Source: Gp6-AA40 sp036407095 | GTDB lineage: Bacteria; Acidobacteriota; Vicinamibacteria; Vicinamibacterales; UBA2999 | Reading direction: 5' to 3' | DNA: 64,000 nucleotides | Assembly: GCA_036407095.1 (NCBI GenBank) | Contig: DASWZV010000009.1 | Location: 40,767 to 104,766 of the forward strand | Part shown: positions 34,631 through 43,179 of the stretch, piece by piece | Layout of the letters: each line of letters starts with the position of its first letter | Numbering within the stretch: the stretch's first letter is position 1 | The notes under the pieces: generated by a model | Told to the model about the DNA's origin: nothing | Databases searched by the model: none | The model's input: the letters and a program-made list of their open reading frames with translations, nothing else | Made by a program: the position numbers and the translations under genes

Positions 34631-35839
34631 ATGCCCCCCTCTTACATGTTGAATGTCCCCCTGTGCTATCTGGTGAAGATCTGCGATCTGGCGCTCTATT
34701 CGTGGGCGGCGAGTAGCGGAGTTCGGACGTACATCGAAAGCAAGATCGAGTACGTCCGCCGGCGGCCTGATTTGGAGCACGTGGTGATCGTCCCCGACGC
34801 GGCGCATTCGGTTAGTCAGATCGGCCGAACCAAAATGATCCGTGTTGCTGGCGTGCGATCCCCTTATCCCGGCGTTCACCTGGCGTTGAATGTCGTCCGC
34901 GTGGCCCGGCTTATCGAAAGTGAGTCACCAGACCTCATCGAAGTGAATTGCCAATATACGTTGGCGTGGGCCGCGTTTCTCGCCACGCGCCAGAGGCGAG
35001 TACCAGTGGTCGGCGTGTATCACACCGACGTCCCAGCCTGCGTGCGCCACTGGACGCGCGCCCTCGGGGCGACTGCCTCGACGGCGGTGGAACGCCTCGT
35101 CGAGTCGTACGAAGGGCTTATCTATCGGCGCTGCACGCTGACCATCCTCCTGCACGAGGGGTTGCGCCAACGGGTTGAACGTCTCGGAGTGCGTCGCGTC
35201 GAGATTCTTCCGTGCGGCGTGAACACGGCCATCTTTCATCCTGGCCAGCGGAGCGCCGCGTTTCGGTGTCGCCAACAGATTGCGCCGACTCAGACGGCGG
35301 TCCTCTACGCGGGCCGCTTCAGTCCGGAAAAGGAAGTCGATGTCCTGATTGCTGCATTCGAGCAATTACCCGCGCATCGCTTCGTGTTGCTCCTGGCTGG
35401 CGACGGACCTGACGTCGATGGAATCGCACGCTACGCCTCGGGTCATCCACACGTCAGATATCTCGGACACCTGGACCGACAGGATCTCGCCACGGCATAC
35501 GCCTCTTCGGATGTGTTCGTGACGCCTGGACGTTTCGAGACGTTCGGCATGTCGACGCTCGAGGCGTTGTCGTGCGGACTGCCTGTCGTGGGCATACGGG
35601 ACAGCGGCACGTCCGCGTTGGTACCAGCACATCTCGGCCGGTTGACAGCCCCCGGTGATCCGGCCGCCATGGCACACGCCATCCGCGAAGTTGCCGACGG
35701 GGCTATAGAGGCCACGCGAGAGGCTGCCCACGCCTTTGCAGCGCAGGGGTTCTCCTGGGACCACGTATTGGACCAGTATCTCGTCACGTATCGCCGACTG
35801 CTTGAAAGAAGTGTGGCCCCGATGGAAGTAACGGCGTGA
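34631..35839 (+). CDS. GT4-family glycosyltransferase, first gene of a nine-gene operon
   Basis: A GT-B fold glycosyltransferase (about 402 residues). The N-terminal nucleotide fold begins KICDLALYSWAASSGVRTYIE, which matches the KICDxxQFYSPxSGG starts of GT4 enzymes. The C-terminal half has LYAGRFSPEKEVDVLIAAF, LLAGDGPD and the EX7E motif in RFETFGMSTLEALSCGLPVV. The donor is probably a nucleotide sugar; the acceptor is unknown. The ATG at 34631 has a GAAGGA site, while GTG at 34673 would start right at the homologous KICDL and cannot be excluded. The 3' end overlaps the next gene by four bases (GTGA). Confidence 0.9.
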   Translation: MPPSYMLNVPLCYLVKICDLALYSWAASSGVRTYIESKIEYVRRRPDLEHVVIVPDAAHSVSQIGRTKMIRVAGVRSPYPGVHLALNVVRVARLIESESPDLIEVNCQYTLAWAAFLATRQRRVPVVGVYHTDVPACVRHWTRALGATASTAVERLVESYEGLIYRRCTLTILLHEGLRQRVERLGVRRVEILPCGVNTAIFHPGQRSAAFRCRQQIAPTQTAVLYAGRFSPEKEVDVLIAAFEQLPAHRFVLLLAGDGPDVDGIARYASGHPHVRYLGHLDRQDLATAYASSDVFVTPGRFETFGMSTLEALSCGLPVVGIRDSGTSALVPAHLGRLTAPGDPAAMAHAIREVADGAIEATREAAHAFAAQGFSWDHVLDQYLVTYRRLLERSVAPMEVTA

Positions 35840-36612
35840 CGCTTCGCCACCTTGTCGTTTCGGTGCACGACGTCGCGCCAACCTCGCGGGCACGGGTCGA
35901 AGCCATTCTCCAACGGCTCTCCGCGCTCGGCATCACTCGTCGCAGTCTGCTCGTGATTCCAAATCTCCGCGGGACGCTGCCGATCGATCAGGACGCTGCG
36001 TTCTGCGAGTGGCTGCGTGGCCGGCAGGCCGAAGGTGATGACATCGTGCTTCACGGGTATGAACACGTTGCGGTCGGTGCGCCCAGAGGGATGATCGAAC
36101 GCTTCCGCAACCGCTGGTTCACGAACAACGAGGGTGAATTCCTCTCGCTCGAGTACGACGACGCCGCTGATCGTGTGCGCCGTGGACGGACGCTGCTCCG
36201 ACGGGCCGGCTTCGACGCGTCCGGGTTCGTCGCTCCGGCCTGGCTGATCAACGGTGCGGGGTTACGAGCCATCCGCGATCTGGGGTTCGCCTACACGAAC
36301 TCCTATCTCGGGTTCATCGATCTCCAGCAGCAAGAGCGCTACCACGCGCCCAGCCTCGTCTTCGGCCCGGGCCGCATCAACGAGGACCTTGGCATCGTGG
36401 TCCAGCGACGCTCCGCCGTGCTCCTGGGGCGGTGTCCCGTCGTGAGAGTCGTTCTCCATCCGCCCTGCGTCGATCACAGCGAGCGGATGCGTAACATCCT
36501 CGAGATAGTCGACGCGCAGCGCCAAGCCCGATCAGCCATCACCTACACCGAACTACTGACCACGTATCGTCGACGGTCTCTGTCACCGGGATCACGAGGA
36601 GATGTGCATTAG
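35836..36612 (+). CDS. DUF2334 polysaccharide-deacetylase-like protein
   Basis: A 258-residue protein of the DUF2334 group within the NodB-like carbohydrate esterase fold. It begins HLVVSVHDVAPTSRARVEAIL, where HD is the first metal and catalytic pair, followed by LLVIPNLRG, DDIVLHGYEHV with the HGYEH metal motif, and FVAPAWLINGAGLRAIRDLGF, the typical C-terminal half. The predicted role is N- or O-deacetylation of a glycan made by the neighbouring glycosyltransferases. No signal peptide is seen, so it would act on a cytosolic precursor. The start is GTG, overlapping the previous stop. Confidence 0.88.
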   Translation: MTLRHLVVSVHDVAPTSRARVEAILQRLSALGITRRSLLVIPNLRGTLPIDQDAAFCEWLRGRQAEGDDIVLHGYEHVAVGAPRGMIERFRNRWFTNNEGEFLSLEYDDAADRVRRGRTLLRRAGFDASGFVAPAWLINGAGLRAIRDLGFAYTNSYLGFIDLQQQERYHAPSLVFGPGRINEDLGIVVQRRSAVLLGRCPVVRVVLHPPCVDHSERMRNILEIVDAQRQARSAITYTELLTTYRRRSLSPGSRGDVH

Positions 36613-37501
36613 CCGCCTTGCCGCCGTAGTGCTGCTCACGGGTGCCGTGTCCGCCTCACCGCAAGACGTGTTTGTGTCGTTATGCCGGACGCACTTCAGC
36701 GTCACCGATGCCCACGGCAACTTGGTAACGACGCTCGACTCTGACGATGTCACGATTTTCGACAATGACGTCCCACAGCGGCCGGACGAATTCGAGTCCC
36801 ATCCGGAGTCCCCAATCAGCTTGGCCGTTCTCGTGGATCGCAGCAGCAGCATGGGAGCCCGACTGCCAAGGTTGTCAGCGGTGGCCACTACGTTCGCCTT
36901 CCAAGCCCTCCATACCAGCAGCGATCGAGCGCTCGTCGTGGCGTTCGACGCGAACGTGTATCTGGTGCAGGACTGGACGTCTGACGGCGATCGCATCGCC
37001 AGCGCCATCTCGTCACTTACGTCTGCTGGGGGTACGTCGCTGTTCGACGCACTGTTCAAGAGCAGCCGTGACCGACTCCCCGCCGACAGCAATCGCCACA
37101 ACATTGTGCTTCTGATCAGCGACGGCGAGGACACCACCAGTGCCGCCACATTTGATCAAGCGCTGGAGATGACGACGTTGTCGCGAGCCGTGATCTACGC
37201 GATCGGTGCGCCGACTGATTCGTCACTGAATCCACGTGCACTCGAGGGGCACCACGTACTCGAGACGCTGACGGCTCTGACCGGTGGGCGAGTGTTCTTT
37301 CCCGAGAGCAACGGTTGGGCCCCACTGGACGCGCTGCTCACGCGCGTCCGCGAAGAGATCCGCTACACGTTCAGCGTCACCTATTACCTGTCGCAGCCAC
37401 CTGACGGCACCTTCCATCGGCTGCGCATCGTGCCGCGTGACAAGTCGTTGATCGTCCATGCTCCGAGTGGGTATTACGCACGTGCGCTCGCATCCTCATA
37501 G
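36602..37501 (+). CDS. VWA-domain exported protein (acidobacterial VWFA-related type)
   Basis: A 299-residue protein with a short signal peptide (MCISRLAAVVLLTGAVSASP), an Ig-like lead (FSVTDAHGNLVTTLDSDDVTIFDN) and a von Willebrand A domain carrying an intact MIDAS DxSxS (D79, S81, S83), plus ISDGEDTTS and the strand VIYAIGAP. The close RYTFSVTYYLSQPPDGTFHRLRI and SGYYAR ending is typical of the VWFA-related acidobacterial family (TIGR03436-like). These proteins probably bind protein partners in the periplasm. It overlaps the DUF2334 gene by 11 bases and has a GAGGAG site. A paralogue lies at 51541. Confidence 0.88.
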   Translation: MCISRLAAVVLLTGAVSASPQDVFVSLCRTHFSVTDAHGNLVTTLDSDDVTIFDNDVPQRPDEFESHPESPISLAVLVDRSSSMGARLPRLSAVATTFAFQALHTSSDRALVVAFDANVYLVQDWTSDGDRIASAISSLTSAGGTSLFDALFKSSRDRLPADSNRHNIVLLISDGEDTTSAATFDQALEMTTLSRAVIYAIGAPTDSSLNPRALEGHHVLETLTALTGGRVFFPESNGWAPLDALLTRVREEIRYTFSVTYYLSQPPDGTFHRLRIVPRDKSLIVHAPSGYYARALASS

Positions 37502-38102
37502 CCGCGGCGAGGCCAGGCGCGTGGCTGCACTCACGGTGGCTGGCCTGCTGATCACGATGCTGATCTCGGCCTGCGCGTGGCAGCCGTACGTGGTCACTCG
37601 GGTCGCGCGCCATTTCACCGGCGTTCGTACCCGGCTCCATGTGATCACGCCAAGCGCGCCTGGCCTCGCGAGTTATCGCGGGATCGAGATCCTTCCCGTC
37701 GCAAATCTGCTGGCTGCTCACGCGCCGGCCACGGTCCAGCGATACCTGCAGGCCCGGATTGCGAAGATGCTTGGTTCCCTGCACCGGCAGAGGGTAGTGG
37801 TCGCTGTCTCTGAGAGTCTTCTGACGACAACCGACCTCGCGGTTCCGGCGCCCACGCTGGTGGTTGAGGCGCTGTTGGATGATTTCGATCCGGGCTCCCT
37901 GCCACTACGTCTCGGCGAGATGGGCTTCAACCATATCGCCGTCACCGTGCGCGTGCGGCTGCGAGATCTTCAGAGCGGCAGCCCCCTCGGCGCTATTAGC
38001 GTCACCACACAAGACGATCGCGCCTCGGGTACGACCTCTGGCGCGATCGATCGCGTTGCCGATCGAATCGGTGACTGGATCGCTAAGGGCTATGCGCGTT
38101 AA
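37482..38102 (+). CDS. Putative lipoprotein of the glycan operon
   Basis: About 206 residues, no recognised family. The N-terminus has arginines (RGEARR), a hydrophobic stretch and a lipobox-like LISAC, so it is probably an outer-membrane or periplasmic lipoprotein. The rest includes YRGIEILPVANLL and LVVEALLDDFDPGSLPLRLG, and a conserved-looking VRVRLRDLQSGSPLGAISVTT strand pair, which resembles DUF4410-type or lipoprotein domains of envelope assembly systems. GTG at 37482 is chosen to give a positively charged signal region; ATG 37458 and GTG 37521 are also possible. It overlaps both neighbours. Confidence 0.65.
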   Translation: MRSHPHSRGEARRVAALTVAGLLITMLISACAWQPYVVTRVARHFTGVRTRLHVITPSAPGLASYRGIEILPVANLLAAHAPATVQRYLQARIAKMLGSLHRQRVVVAVSESLLTTTDLAVPAPTLVVEALLDDFDPGSLPLRLGEMGFNHIAVTVRVRLRDLQSGSPLGAISVTTQDDRASGTTSGAIDRVADRIGDWIAKGYAR

Positions 38103-38811
38103 CGCCCCGCTGTTCGCGCTGTTCATGTGTCTAGTGTCGACCGCGTCTCCCGGAGCGCAGCCTTCGTACCGATCGAAAAACGGGATCCTGAGTTGGAAGA
38201 CATTGATCTTGGGCGGCGGGTTCCGCGTCACAGCCGCGATCCCCCTGCACGGAGACTTTTCCGCGTTCGGCAGGCTCGAAATCGTCCGGGCGGTCAGCGC
38301 CATCGGCGCTGACGCGCCGCCGGCGCTGTTAGCGCGGATCGAAGGCGAGCTGGCCGGCGAATTCCGGAAGACCGGGCGTTTCACAGAGGTGTCCATCGTC
38401 GACGGCCCTCCGCCATCGCCGAGAGAGATTCTCGAACGCTCCAACGCGGATGTCGCGGACAGCCTCGACGCGCCGATGCGACCGGCGGCCGAGCTGGGCG
38501 CGAGTGATCGGCTGCGTGAAGACGCACGACAGCGCGCCGAGACGCTCGTCATCACCACCGAGGTCATCGACTACGCACCTGGCAACAAGTGGATGCAGCT
38601 GCTCTTTCTCGATCTCGGCAACGCCGTCCTCACAGTTCGCTTATCGCTCTTCGACAAGGCTACTGGAACCGAATTGGGACGCAGCGTCATCTCGAGCGAC
38701 AACGCCTCAAAGGTGGTCCCGAGCGTGCTCAGTCCTCGCAGCCCATTGCGTGGCATCGCCGAAGGACTTGCCGACCAGGTGACTCGAAGGCAATTAGGGG
38801 CTGAGCGATGA
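38092..38811 (+). CDS. Exported protein of the glycan operon, DUF4410-like
   Basis: A 239-residue protein beginning with a signal peptide (MRVNAPLFALFMCLVSTASPGAQ). The mature part has GDFSAFGRLEIVRAVSAIG, a helix LLARIEGELAGEFRKTGRF, and VITTEVIDYAPGNKWMQL and LTVRLSLFDKATGTELGRSV strands. That pattern (phi-A-L-I-R-dependent turn, then EVIDY and LDKxTGxxLG) is seen in DUF4410-like periplasmic proteins. It is similar in general plan to the preceding lipoprotein and might form a pair with it. The ATG overlaps the previous stop by 11 bases and the next start by four. Confidence 0.7.
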   Translation: MRVNAPLFALFMCLVSTASPGAQPSYRSKNGILSWKTLILGGGFRVTAAIPLHGDFSAFGRLEIVRAVSAIGADAPPALLARIEGELAGEFRKTGRFTEVSIVDGPPPSPREILERSNADVADSLDAPMRPAAELGASDRLREDARQRAETLVITTEVIDYAPGNKWMQLLFLDLGNAVLTVRLSLFDKATGTELGRSVISSDNASKVVPSVLSPRSPLRGIAEGLADQVTRRQLGAER

Positions 38812-39755
38812 CGGCTCTTGCGTCCGCGCTCGGCCGCACTCTGAACTACGTCGCCGCAGCCGGTCTCCTCGTGATCTTCTTGCGGCGCGCCGAATGGCGG
38901 GTGGTGGCCGATGGATTTCATCGGGTCACATGGTCATTGATCGCGCTCGCTGTTCTGGTCCGCCTCGCCTCGATCGCGGTGTCGGCATTGCGATGGCAGG
39001 CCCTTCTCGCGCCGCTTCGGCATGTCCCGTATACGGCGAGTTTGATGGCGACGCTGATCGGATCTGCTGCCTCTGCGGTGCTGCCGATACAGGTAGCAGA
39101 ATTCGTCCGACCCATATTGCTCAGCCGTCGGTACCGGCTCCGTGCAACCGTGACCGCTGCTACGGCGATCGTCGAATGGGCCCTTGATGCCGTCGCCGTC
39201 TTCACACTCTTCGCGTTAGCGCTGCTCTGGCTCGGTCTCCCAGACGAACTCTTCGGTGTTGTGCGCGGGGCGCCACTCGTCCTCGCTTTCGCGGTGGCCG
39301 TGATGGGCGGACTCTTCCTCCTCGGCCGGCGGTCTGGGGAAGGAAGGTTACCCTCGGCAATCGCCCGGAGCATCGACGGATTTGCCGCGGGTCTGCGAGT
39401 CCTGACCGACCGGCGCCAGGCGCTGCGGCTCTGCACTCAATCATTCGTGATCGCGGCCCTGACCGCGATCAGCGCTTGGCTGACGCTTGCGGCATTCGAG
39501 ATGCGGGTGTCCGTCGGATCCGGCTTTGTCCTGCTCGGGCTGGTGACGTTGGCAGGGATGATTCCGACGCCTGGAGCGGTGGGTGGTTTCGAAGTCGTCT
39601 GCCAGGTCGGTCTCGCGGCCCTCTTCCACTTCGACCGCGTGCGCACGATTGGCCCGGTGCTCGGACTGCACGCCGTGACTTACGCACCGGCCGCGTTCGC
39701 CGGCGCGATCTGCCTCGCCGCATGGCCACTCCGGCAGGAGCAGGCTCCGCAATGA
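38808..39755 (+). CDS. UPF0104/AglD-like integral membrane protein (lysylphosphatidylglycerol synthase TM family)
   Basis: A 315-residue membrane protein with about seven helices. It shows LVIFLRRAEWRVV then ALRWQALLAPL, the motif ASAVLPIQVAEFVRPILLSRR, a VEWALDAVAVF segment, and LVTLAGMIPTPGAVGGFEVVCQ, which matches the PtxGGxGxxE-like region of the LPG_synthase_TM family. Members include the flippase half of MprF and AglD-linked proteins, and they often sit in glycolipid clusters, so moving a glycosylated lipid across the inner membrane is the likely role. It overlaps both neighbours by four bases. Confidence 0.88.
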   Translation: MTALASALGRTLNYVAAAGLLVIFLRRAEWRVVADGFHRVTWSLIALAVLVRLASIAVSALRWQALLAPLRHVPYTASLMATLIGSAASAVLPIQVAEFVRPILLSRRYRLRATVTAATAIVEWALDAVAVFTLFALALLWLGLPDELFGVVRGAPLVLAFAVAVMGGLFLLGRRSGEGRLPSAIARSIDGFAAGLRVLTDRRQALRLCTQSFVIAALTAISAWLTLAAFEMRVSVGSGFVLLGLVTLAGMIPTPGAVGGFEVVCQVGLAALFHFDRVRTIGPVLGLHAVTYAPAAFAGAICLAAWPLRQEQAPQ

Positions 39756-40447
39756 ACACCCTGAGAGTCGTCTTCGCGTTCGGCCTGATCATGACCGCTG
39801 GCCCGGCCGCCTCCGATCGCAATGGCGCGCTCGACGGCCAGACCATCCTTGCCCGGATGGAGCACGCGAATGCCAGGCGAGCCGAAGCGCTCGCGGGTTA
39901 TCACGTGACTCGGCGCTACTCGGTGTTCGAACCGGGCCATCCAGCCGACGCGGAGCTCGTGGTTGGAATGGACTTCGAAGCGCCGTCGACGAAGACGTTC
40001 CGCACGATCGAGACGCACGGAGTGGGCTGGATCGAGCGGCGAGTCTTCCGTGGCCTCATCGCCGCGGAAACCGAAACGGCAGCGGGCCACAAACATCACG
40101 ACAGTGACGTCACTGCCGCGAACTACGAGCCCACGCTGGTCGGCACCGAACAGCGCGACGGCCGCGACTACTACCTGGTCGCTCTGCAGCCGAAGCGCGC
40201 CGACAAGTACTTGTTCCGAGGCAGGGTGTGGATTGACAAAGAGGACTTCGGGATCGCGCGCATCGAAGGCGAGCCGGCGCGCAGCCCATCGTTCTGGATC
40301 GTGCGCGCGCCATTCGTGCGCGATTACCAGCGCATTGACGGTTTCTGGCTGCCGCTCCAAGACGAGACCCACACCGACGTGCGTTTCGCCGGGGAGTACG
40401 TCCTGCGGATTCAATATGTCGACTACCAGATCACACACCGAGCGTGA
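39752..40447 (+). CDS. LolA-like exported protein
   Basis: A 231-residue protein with a signal peptide (MNTLRVVFAFGLIMTAGPAAS). Its fold looks like the outer-membrane lipoprotein-sorting (LolA/LolB/RseB) half-barrel: GYHVTRRYSVF, ELVVGMDFEAPSTKTFRTI, DYYLVALQPKRADKYLFRGRVWIDKEDFGIARIEGEPA and FWLPLQDETHTDVRF are typical strand pairs of that group. The likely job is to carry a lipid or lipoprotein through the periplasm, which fits the glycolipid theme of the operon. The ATG overlaps the previous stop (ATGA). The end overlaps the PHP gene by 32 bases. Confidence 0.8.
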   Translation: MNTLRVVFAFGLIMTAGPAASDRNGALDGQTILARMEHANARRAEALAGYHVTRRYSVFEPGHPADAELVVGMDFEAPSTKTFRTIETHGVGWIERRVFRGLIAAETETAAGHKHHDSDVTAANYEPTLVGTEQRDGRDYYLVALQPKRADKYLFRGRVWIDKEDFGIARIEGEPARSPSFWIVRAPFVRDYQRIDGFWLPLQDETHTDVRFAGEYVLRIQYVDYQITHRA

Positions 40448-41651
40448 ACCATTTCGTGGGGCGGACGTCGTCGACGTCGACGCCTTGGCAGGACGCGCAG
40501 CACGCTATCGCACGGCCGTCTCCCTGCATGCGCACACCAATCGCTCCCGCGAGTCTGTGACAATCCTTCCTGCATACCTGGACCGAATCCCGCTGATCGG
40601 TATGCTCGCCCGGCGAGAGATCAGGGCCTACGAGCGTCGACACGGCGAGGCGATTGATTTTCGCAACGCGTGGTGGCACCCGCCGGTGACTCCAGACCAG
40701 GTTCTGACATCGGAATCTGCACAGATTGAAGCGATAGGCCTGACACCGATCGTTTCGATTACGGACCACGACAACATCGACGCCAGCGCCTCGCTGAACG
40801 ACACAACCATCGAGGTACCGATTTCGTTCGAATGGACGGTGCCGTTTGGCGCCGGGTTCTTTCACCTCGGCGTGCATAACCTGCCGCGGGCTACAGCAGG
40901 GCAGGTGTTTCACACGCTGGAAGCGCTTACACGCCAGCCGTCGGCCGATGCTCTCCGTGACACGCTGGCTCTCGTGTCGGCACACCGCCAGACATTGATC
41001 GTGCTGAATCATCCCTTGTGGGATCTCGCCGGCGTTGGCCTCGACGACCATGTCGCCCTGGTACAAGCGTTCATCACGGCAGTGACGCCCTTCATTCACG
41101 CGATCGAGCTGAATGGCTACAGGTCCTGGCACGAGAACGCCATGGCCGCCGATCTTGCGGCTCACTCGTGCCTGCCGATCATCTCGGGCGGCGACCGCCA
41201 TGGGTGCGCGCCGAACTGTCTTCTCAATCTCACGCGGGCGGCAACGTTCTCCGAGTTCGTCAGCGAAGTTCGTGACGATGGGCGGAGTGTCGTGCTGATG
41301 CTGCCCGCGTACAAGGAGCCGCTGGTCGCGCGAAAGCTCGCCACGGCCGCCGACGCGGTGCGCGCATATCCGGCGCATCCAGCCGGCCAACTCTATTGGA
41401 CGGACCGCGTCTCGTACGAGCGCGAGGGGATCGTGCGCCCGCTATCGGCAGAATGGCCAGATGGCGGTCCCATATGGGCGCGTTCCGCAATTCGGTTGTT
41501 CGGCGCCGCCACGCGTAGCCCATGGCTGGCGGCAACGAGGGCGTGCGTCTGGCTCGCGGGCGCGTCGATGTCCAGTGGTGGCGCTAAAGCTTCCTCAGAC
41601 CGGCGACAGACCTCGAGCGCCGCCGCGCGTTATCAGCAGAGCATCGGCTGA
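40416..41651 (+). CDS. PHP-domain metal-dependent phosphoesterase
   Basis: A 411-residue protein of the PHP family. Metal-binding motifs are visible as SLHAHTNRSRES (HxH), SITDHDNID (DHD), LNHPLWDL and GGDRHGC, with ELNGYRSWHENA between. PHP enzymes hydrolyse phosphate monoesters or diesters with two or three metals in the cytosol. A PHP gene directly followed by a GT4 gene, as here, is common in envelope glycan clusters, where it may release a phosphate from a sugar or lipid precursor. The ATG at 40416 lies inside the LolA-like gene. The stop shares one base with the next ATG (TGATG). Confidence 0.85.
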   Translation: MSTTRSHTEREPFRGADVVDVDALAGRAARYRTAVSLHAHTNRSRESVTILPAYLDRIPLIGMLARREIRAYERRHGEAIDFRNAWWHPPVTPDQVLTSESAQIEAIGLTPIVSITDHDNIDASASLNDTTIEVPISFEWTVPFGAGFFHLGVHNLPRATAGQVFHTLEALTRQPSADALRDTLALVSAHRQTLIVLNHPLWDLAGVGLDDHVALVQAFITAVTPFIHAIELNGYRSWHENAMAADLAAHSCLPIISGGDRHGCAPNCLLNLTRAATFSEFVSEVRDDGRSVVLMLPAYKEPLVARKLATAADAVRAYPAHPAGQLYWTDRVSYEREGIVRPLSAEWPDGGPIWARSAIRLFGAATRSPWLAATRACVWLAGASMSSGGAKASSDRRQTSSAAARYQQSIG

Positions 41652-42913
41652 TGCCAACTGTCCCGCGCGTAGCCTTCTTCACAGACTCCTACGCTGAGGC
41701 CAATGGCGTGGCGCGCCTTAGCCGCGCATTGGTCGCCCACGCCACCGATCAGGCGCTGCCATTCCTTTGTGTACACGGCGGAGATCACACCGGGATGGAC
41801 GAGATGCAAGGGGACTCGCCCGTCCGACGGCTGGTACTGAAACGAGGCGCTGTTCGTCTCCGCCTCGAACACGACCTCTCCTACGACTTGCTGGTGTGGC
41901 GTCACTACCGGATGGTCCGGGACGTCCTCACGACCTTTCGTCCCGACGTGATCCACATCACTGGTCCAAGCGATGCAGGACAACTTGGTGCGATGCTGGG
42001 ACATCGGCTCAGCATTCCGATCGTCGGCTCGTGGCACACCAATCTGCATCAGTACGCAGCGTTACGGTCGCAACGCTGGTGTCGCTGGCTCCAGCACGCC
42101 CCTCGGGAGCGGCTGCTCAGCGAGATCGAGAGGCGGTCGCTCGATGCGGCGCTGTTGTTCTATCGCATCCCGCGTGTGCTGTTGGCACCGAACGCGGACT
42201 TGGTCCGGCTCCTTGCTGTCCGCACGGGGAAACCCACACACCTGATGAAACATGGGGTCGATACAGTCGAATTCGCGCCGCGCCACAGAAGCCAGAATGG
42301 CGCCCTCCTGCGAGTGGGCTTCGTCGGGCGGTTATCTGCTGAAAAGAATGTCCGGCTTCTTGCCGACCTGGCTTCATCGCTCAGCGGCCGCGGTATCGCC
42401 TGCGAGTTCGTGATCATCGGAGACGGCTCGGAGCGACAGTGGCTAGAGACCTCAATCGCGAACGCGAGGTTCCCTGGCGTGTTAACCGGCCAGGACCTCG
42501 CGCGTGCGTACGCGAGCCTTGATCTCTTTGCGTTCCCATCTCCTTCGGAGACCTTCGGCCTCGCCGTGCTCGAAGCGATGGCCTCGGGTGTTGCGGTCCT
42601 GGCGATGCAGCACGGGGGCCCGGGTTTCGTTATTCAACACGGAGTCACCGGCTGGACTGCGAGCAGCGACAGCGACTTCATCAATAGTGGCGTCAACCTC
42701 GCCACCGATGCGGCTCTGCGTCGTCGGCTCGCGCGCGCTGCTCGTGCAGCCGCGAAGGCTTGGTCATGGCCCGCGGTCGCCAAGAACCTGTATCAGGTGT
42801 ATCAGGAAACCGTCGATGCGGCCGCGATACGAGAAGCCCCGGGTCGTCCCATCGTGGCTTCTTCTACGACCATGACCCACACCCGAAGCAGTCGCTCCGG
42901 CCGGATCTCTTAA
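41651..42913 (+). CDS. GT4-family glycosyltransferase, last gene of the operon
   Basis: A 420-residue GT-B enzyme. Its N-terminal half shows RVAFFTDSYAEANGVARLSRAL and DVIHITGPSDAGQLGAMLGHR, matching GDP-mannose-dependent or phosphatidylinositol mannosyltransferase-like GT4 proteins. The C-terminal half has VGFVGRLSAEKNVRLLADLA and the EX7E motif PSPSETFGLAVLEAMASG. It should add a second sugar after the enzyme encoded at the front of the operon. Both donor and acceptor are unknown. No terminator hairpin was recognised after the stop; a decayed kinase fragment begins 13 bases later on the other strand. Confidence 0.92.
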   Translation: MPTVPRVAFFTDSYAEANGVARLSRALVAHATDQALPFLCVHGGDHTGMDEMQGDSPVRRLVLKRGAVRLRLEHDLSYDLLVWRHYRMVRDVLTTFRPDVIHITGPSDAGQLGAMLGHRLSIPIVGSWHTNLHQYAALRSQRWCRWLQHAPRERLLSEIERRSLDAALLFYRIPRVLLAPNADLVRLLAVRTGKPTHLMKHGVDTVEFAPRHRSQNGALLRVGFVGRLSAEKNVRLLADLASSLSGRGIACEFVIIGDGSERQWLETSIANARFPGVLTGQDLARAYASLDLFAFPSPSETFGLAVLEAMASGVAVLAMQHGGPGFVIQHGVTGWTASSDSDFINSGVNLATDAALRRRLARAARAAAKAWSWPAVAKNLYQVYQETVDAAAIREAPGRPIVASSTTMTHTRSSRSGRIS

Positions 42914-42926
42914 GACGCACGGGTTG

Positions 42927-43175
42927 TCAGGCGGTCGGGCGAAGTGGCAGCGTGACTGTGAACGTCGAGCCGACGTGCAGCGTGCTTTTTACGGTGATCG
43001 CGCCGTGATGCGTCTCGGCGATGCGCTGCGCGTTCGACAGTCCCAACCCGACGCCGCCTTTGGAACGGGCGCGGTCACCTCCCACGCGCTAGAAGCGCTC
43101 GAACAGGTGCGGGAGATCCTCTTCAGCGATCCCGACGCCCATATCCTGAACCGCGACTACCGATCTTGGAGACGC
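42927..43175 (-). pseudogene. Histidine-kinase ATPase-domain remnant
   Basis: The minus strand reads VVAVQDMGVGIAEEDLPHLF, then ERF, a stop, and RVGGDRARSKGGVGLGLSNA to VGSTFTVTLPLRPTA and a stop. These are the G1 (DMGVGI) and G2 (GLGLS) boxes of a HATPase_c domain interrupted by TAG. Nothing upstream (toward the PAP2 gene) restores a kinase start, so only the last 80 or so codons remain. Confidence 0.8.
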
Positions 43176-43179
43176 GCAG

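Noticed and set aside
41651..41700. Possible RBS-dependent start for the last GT4 gene further in
   Set aside because: TGATG coupling at 41651 matches the rest of the operon and the homologous N-terminus begins there.
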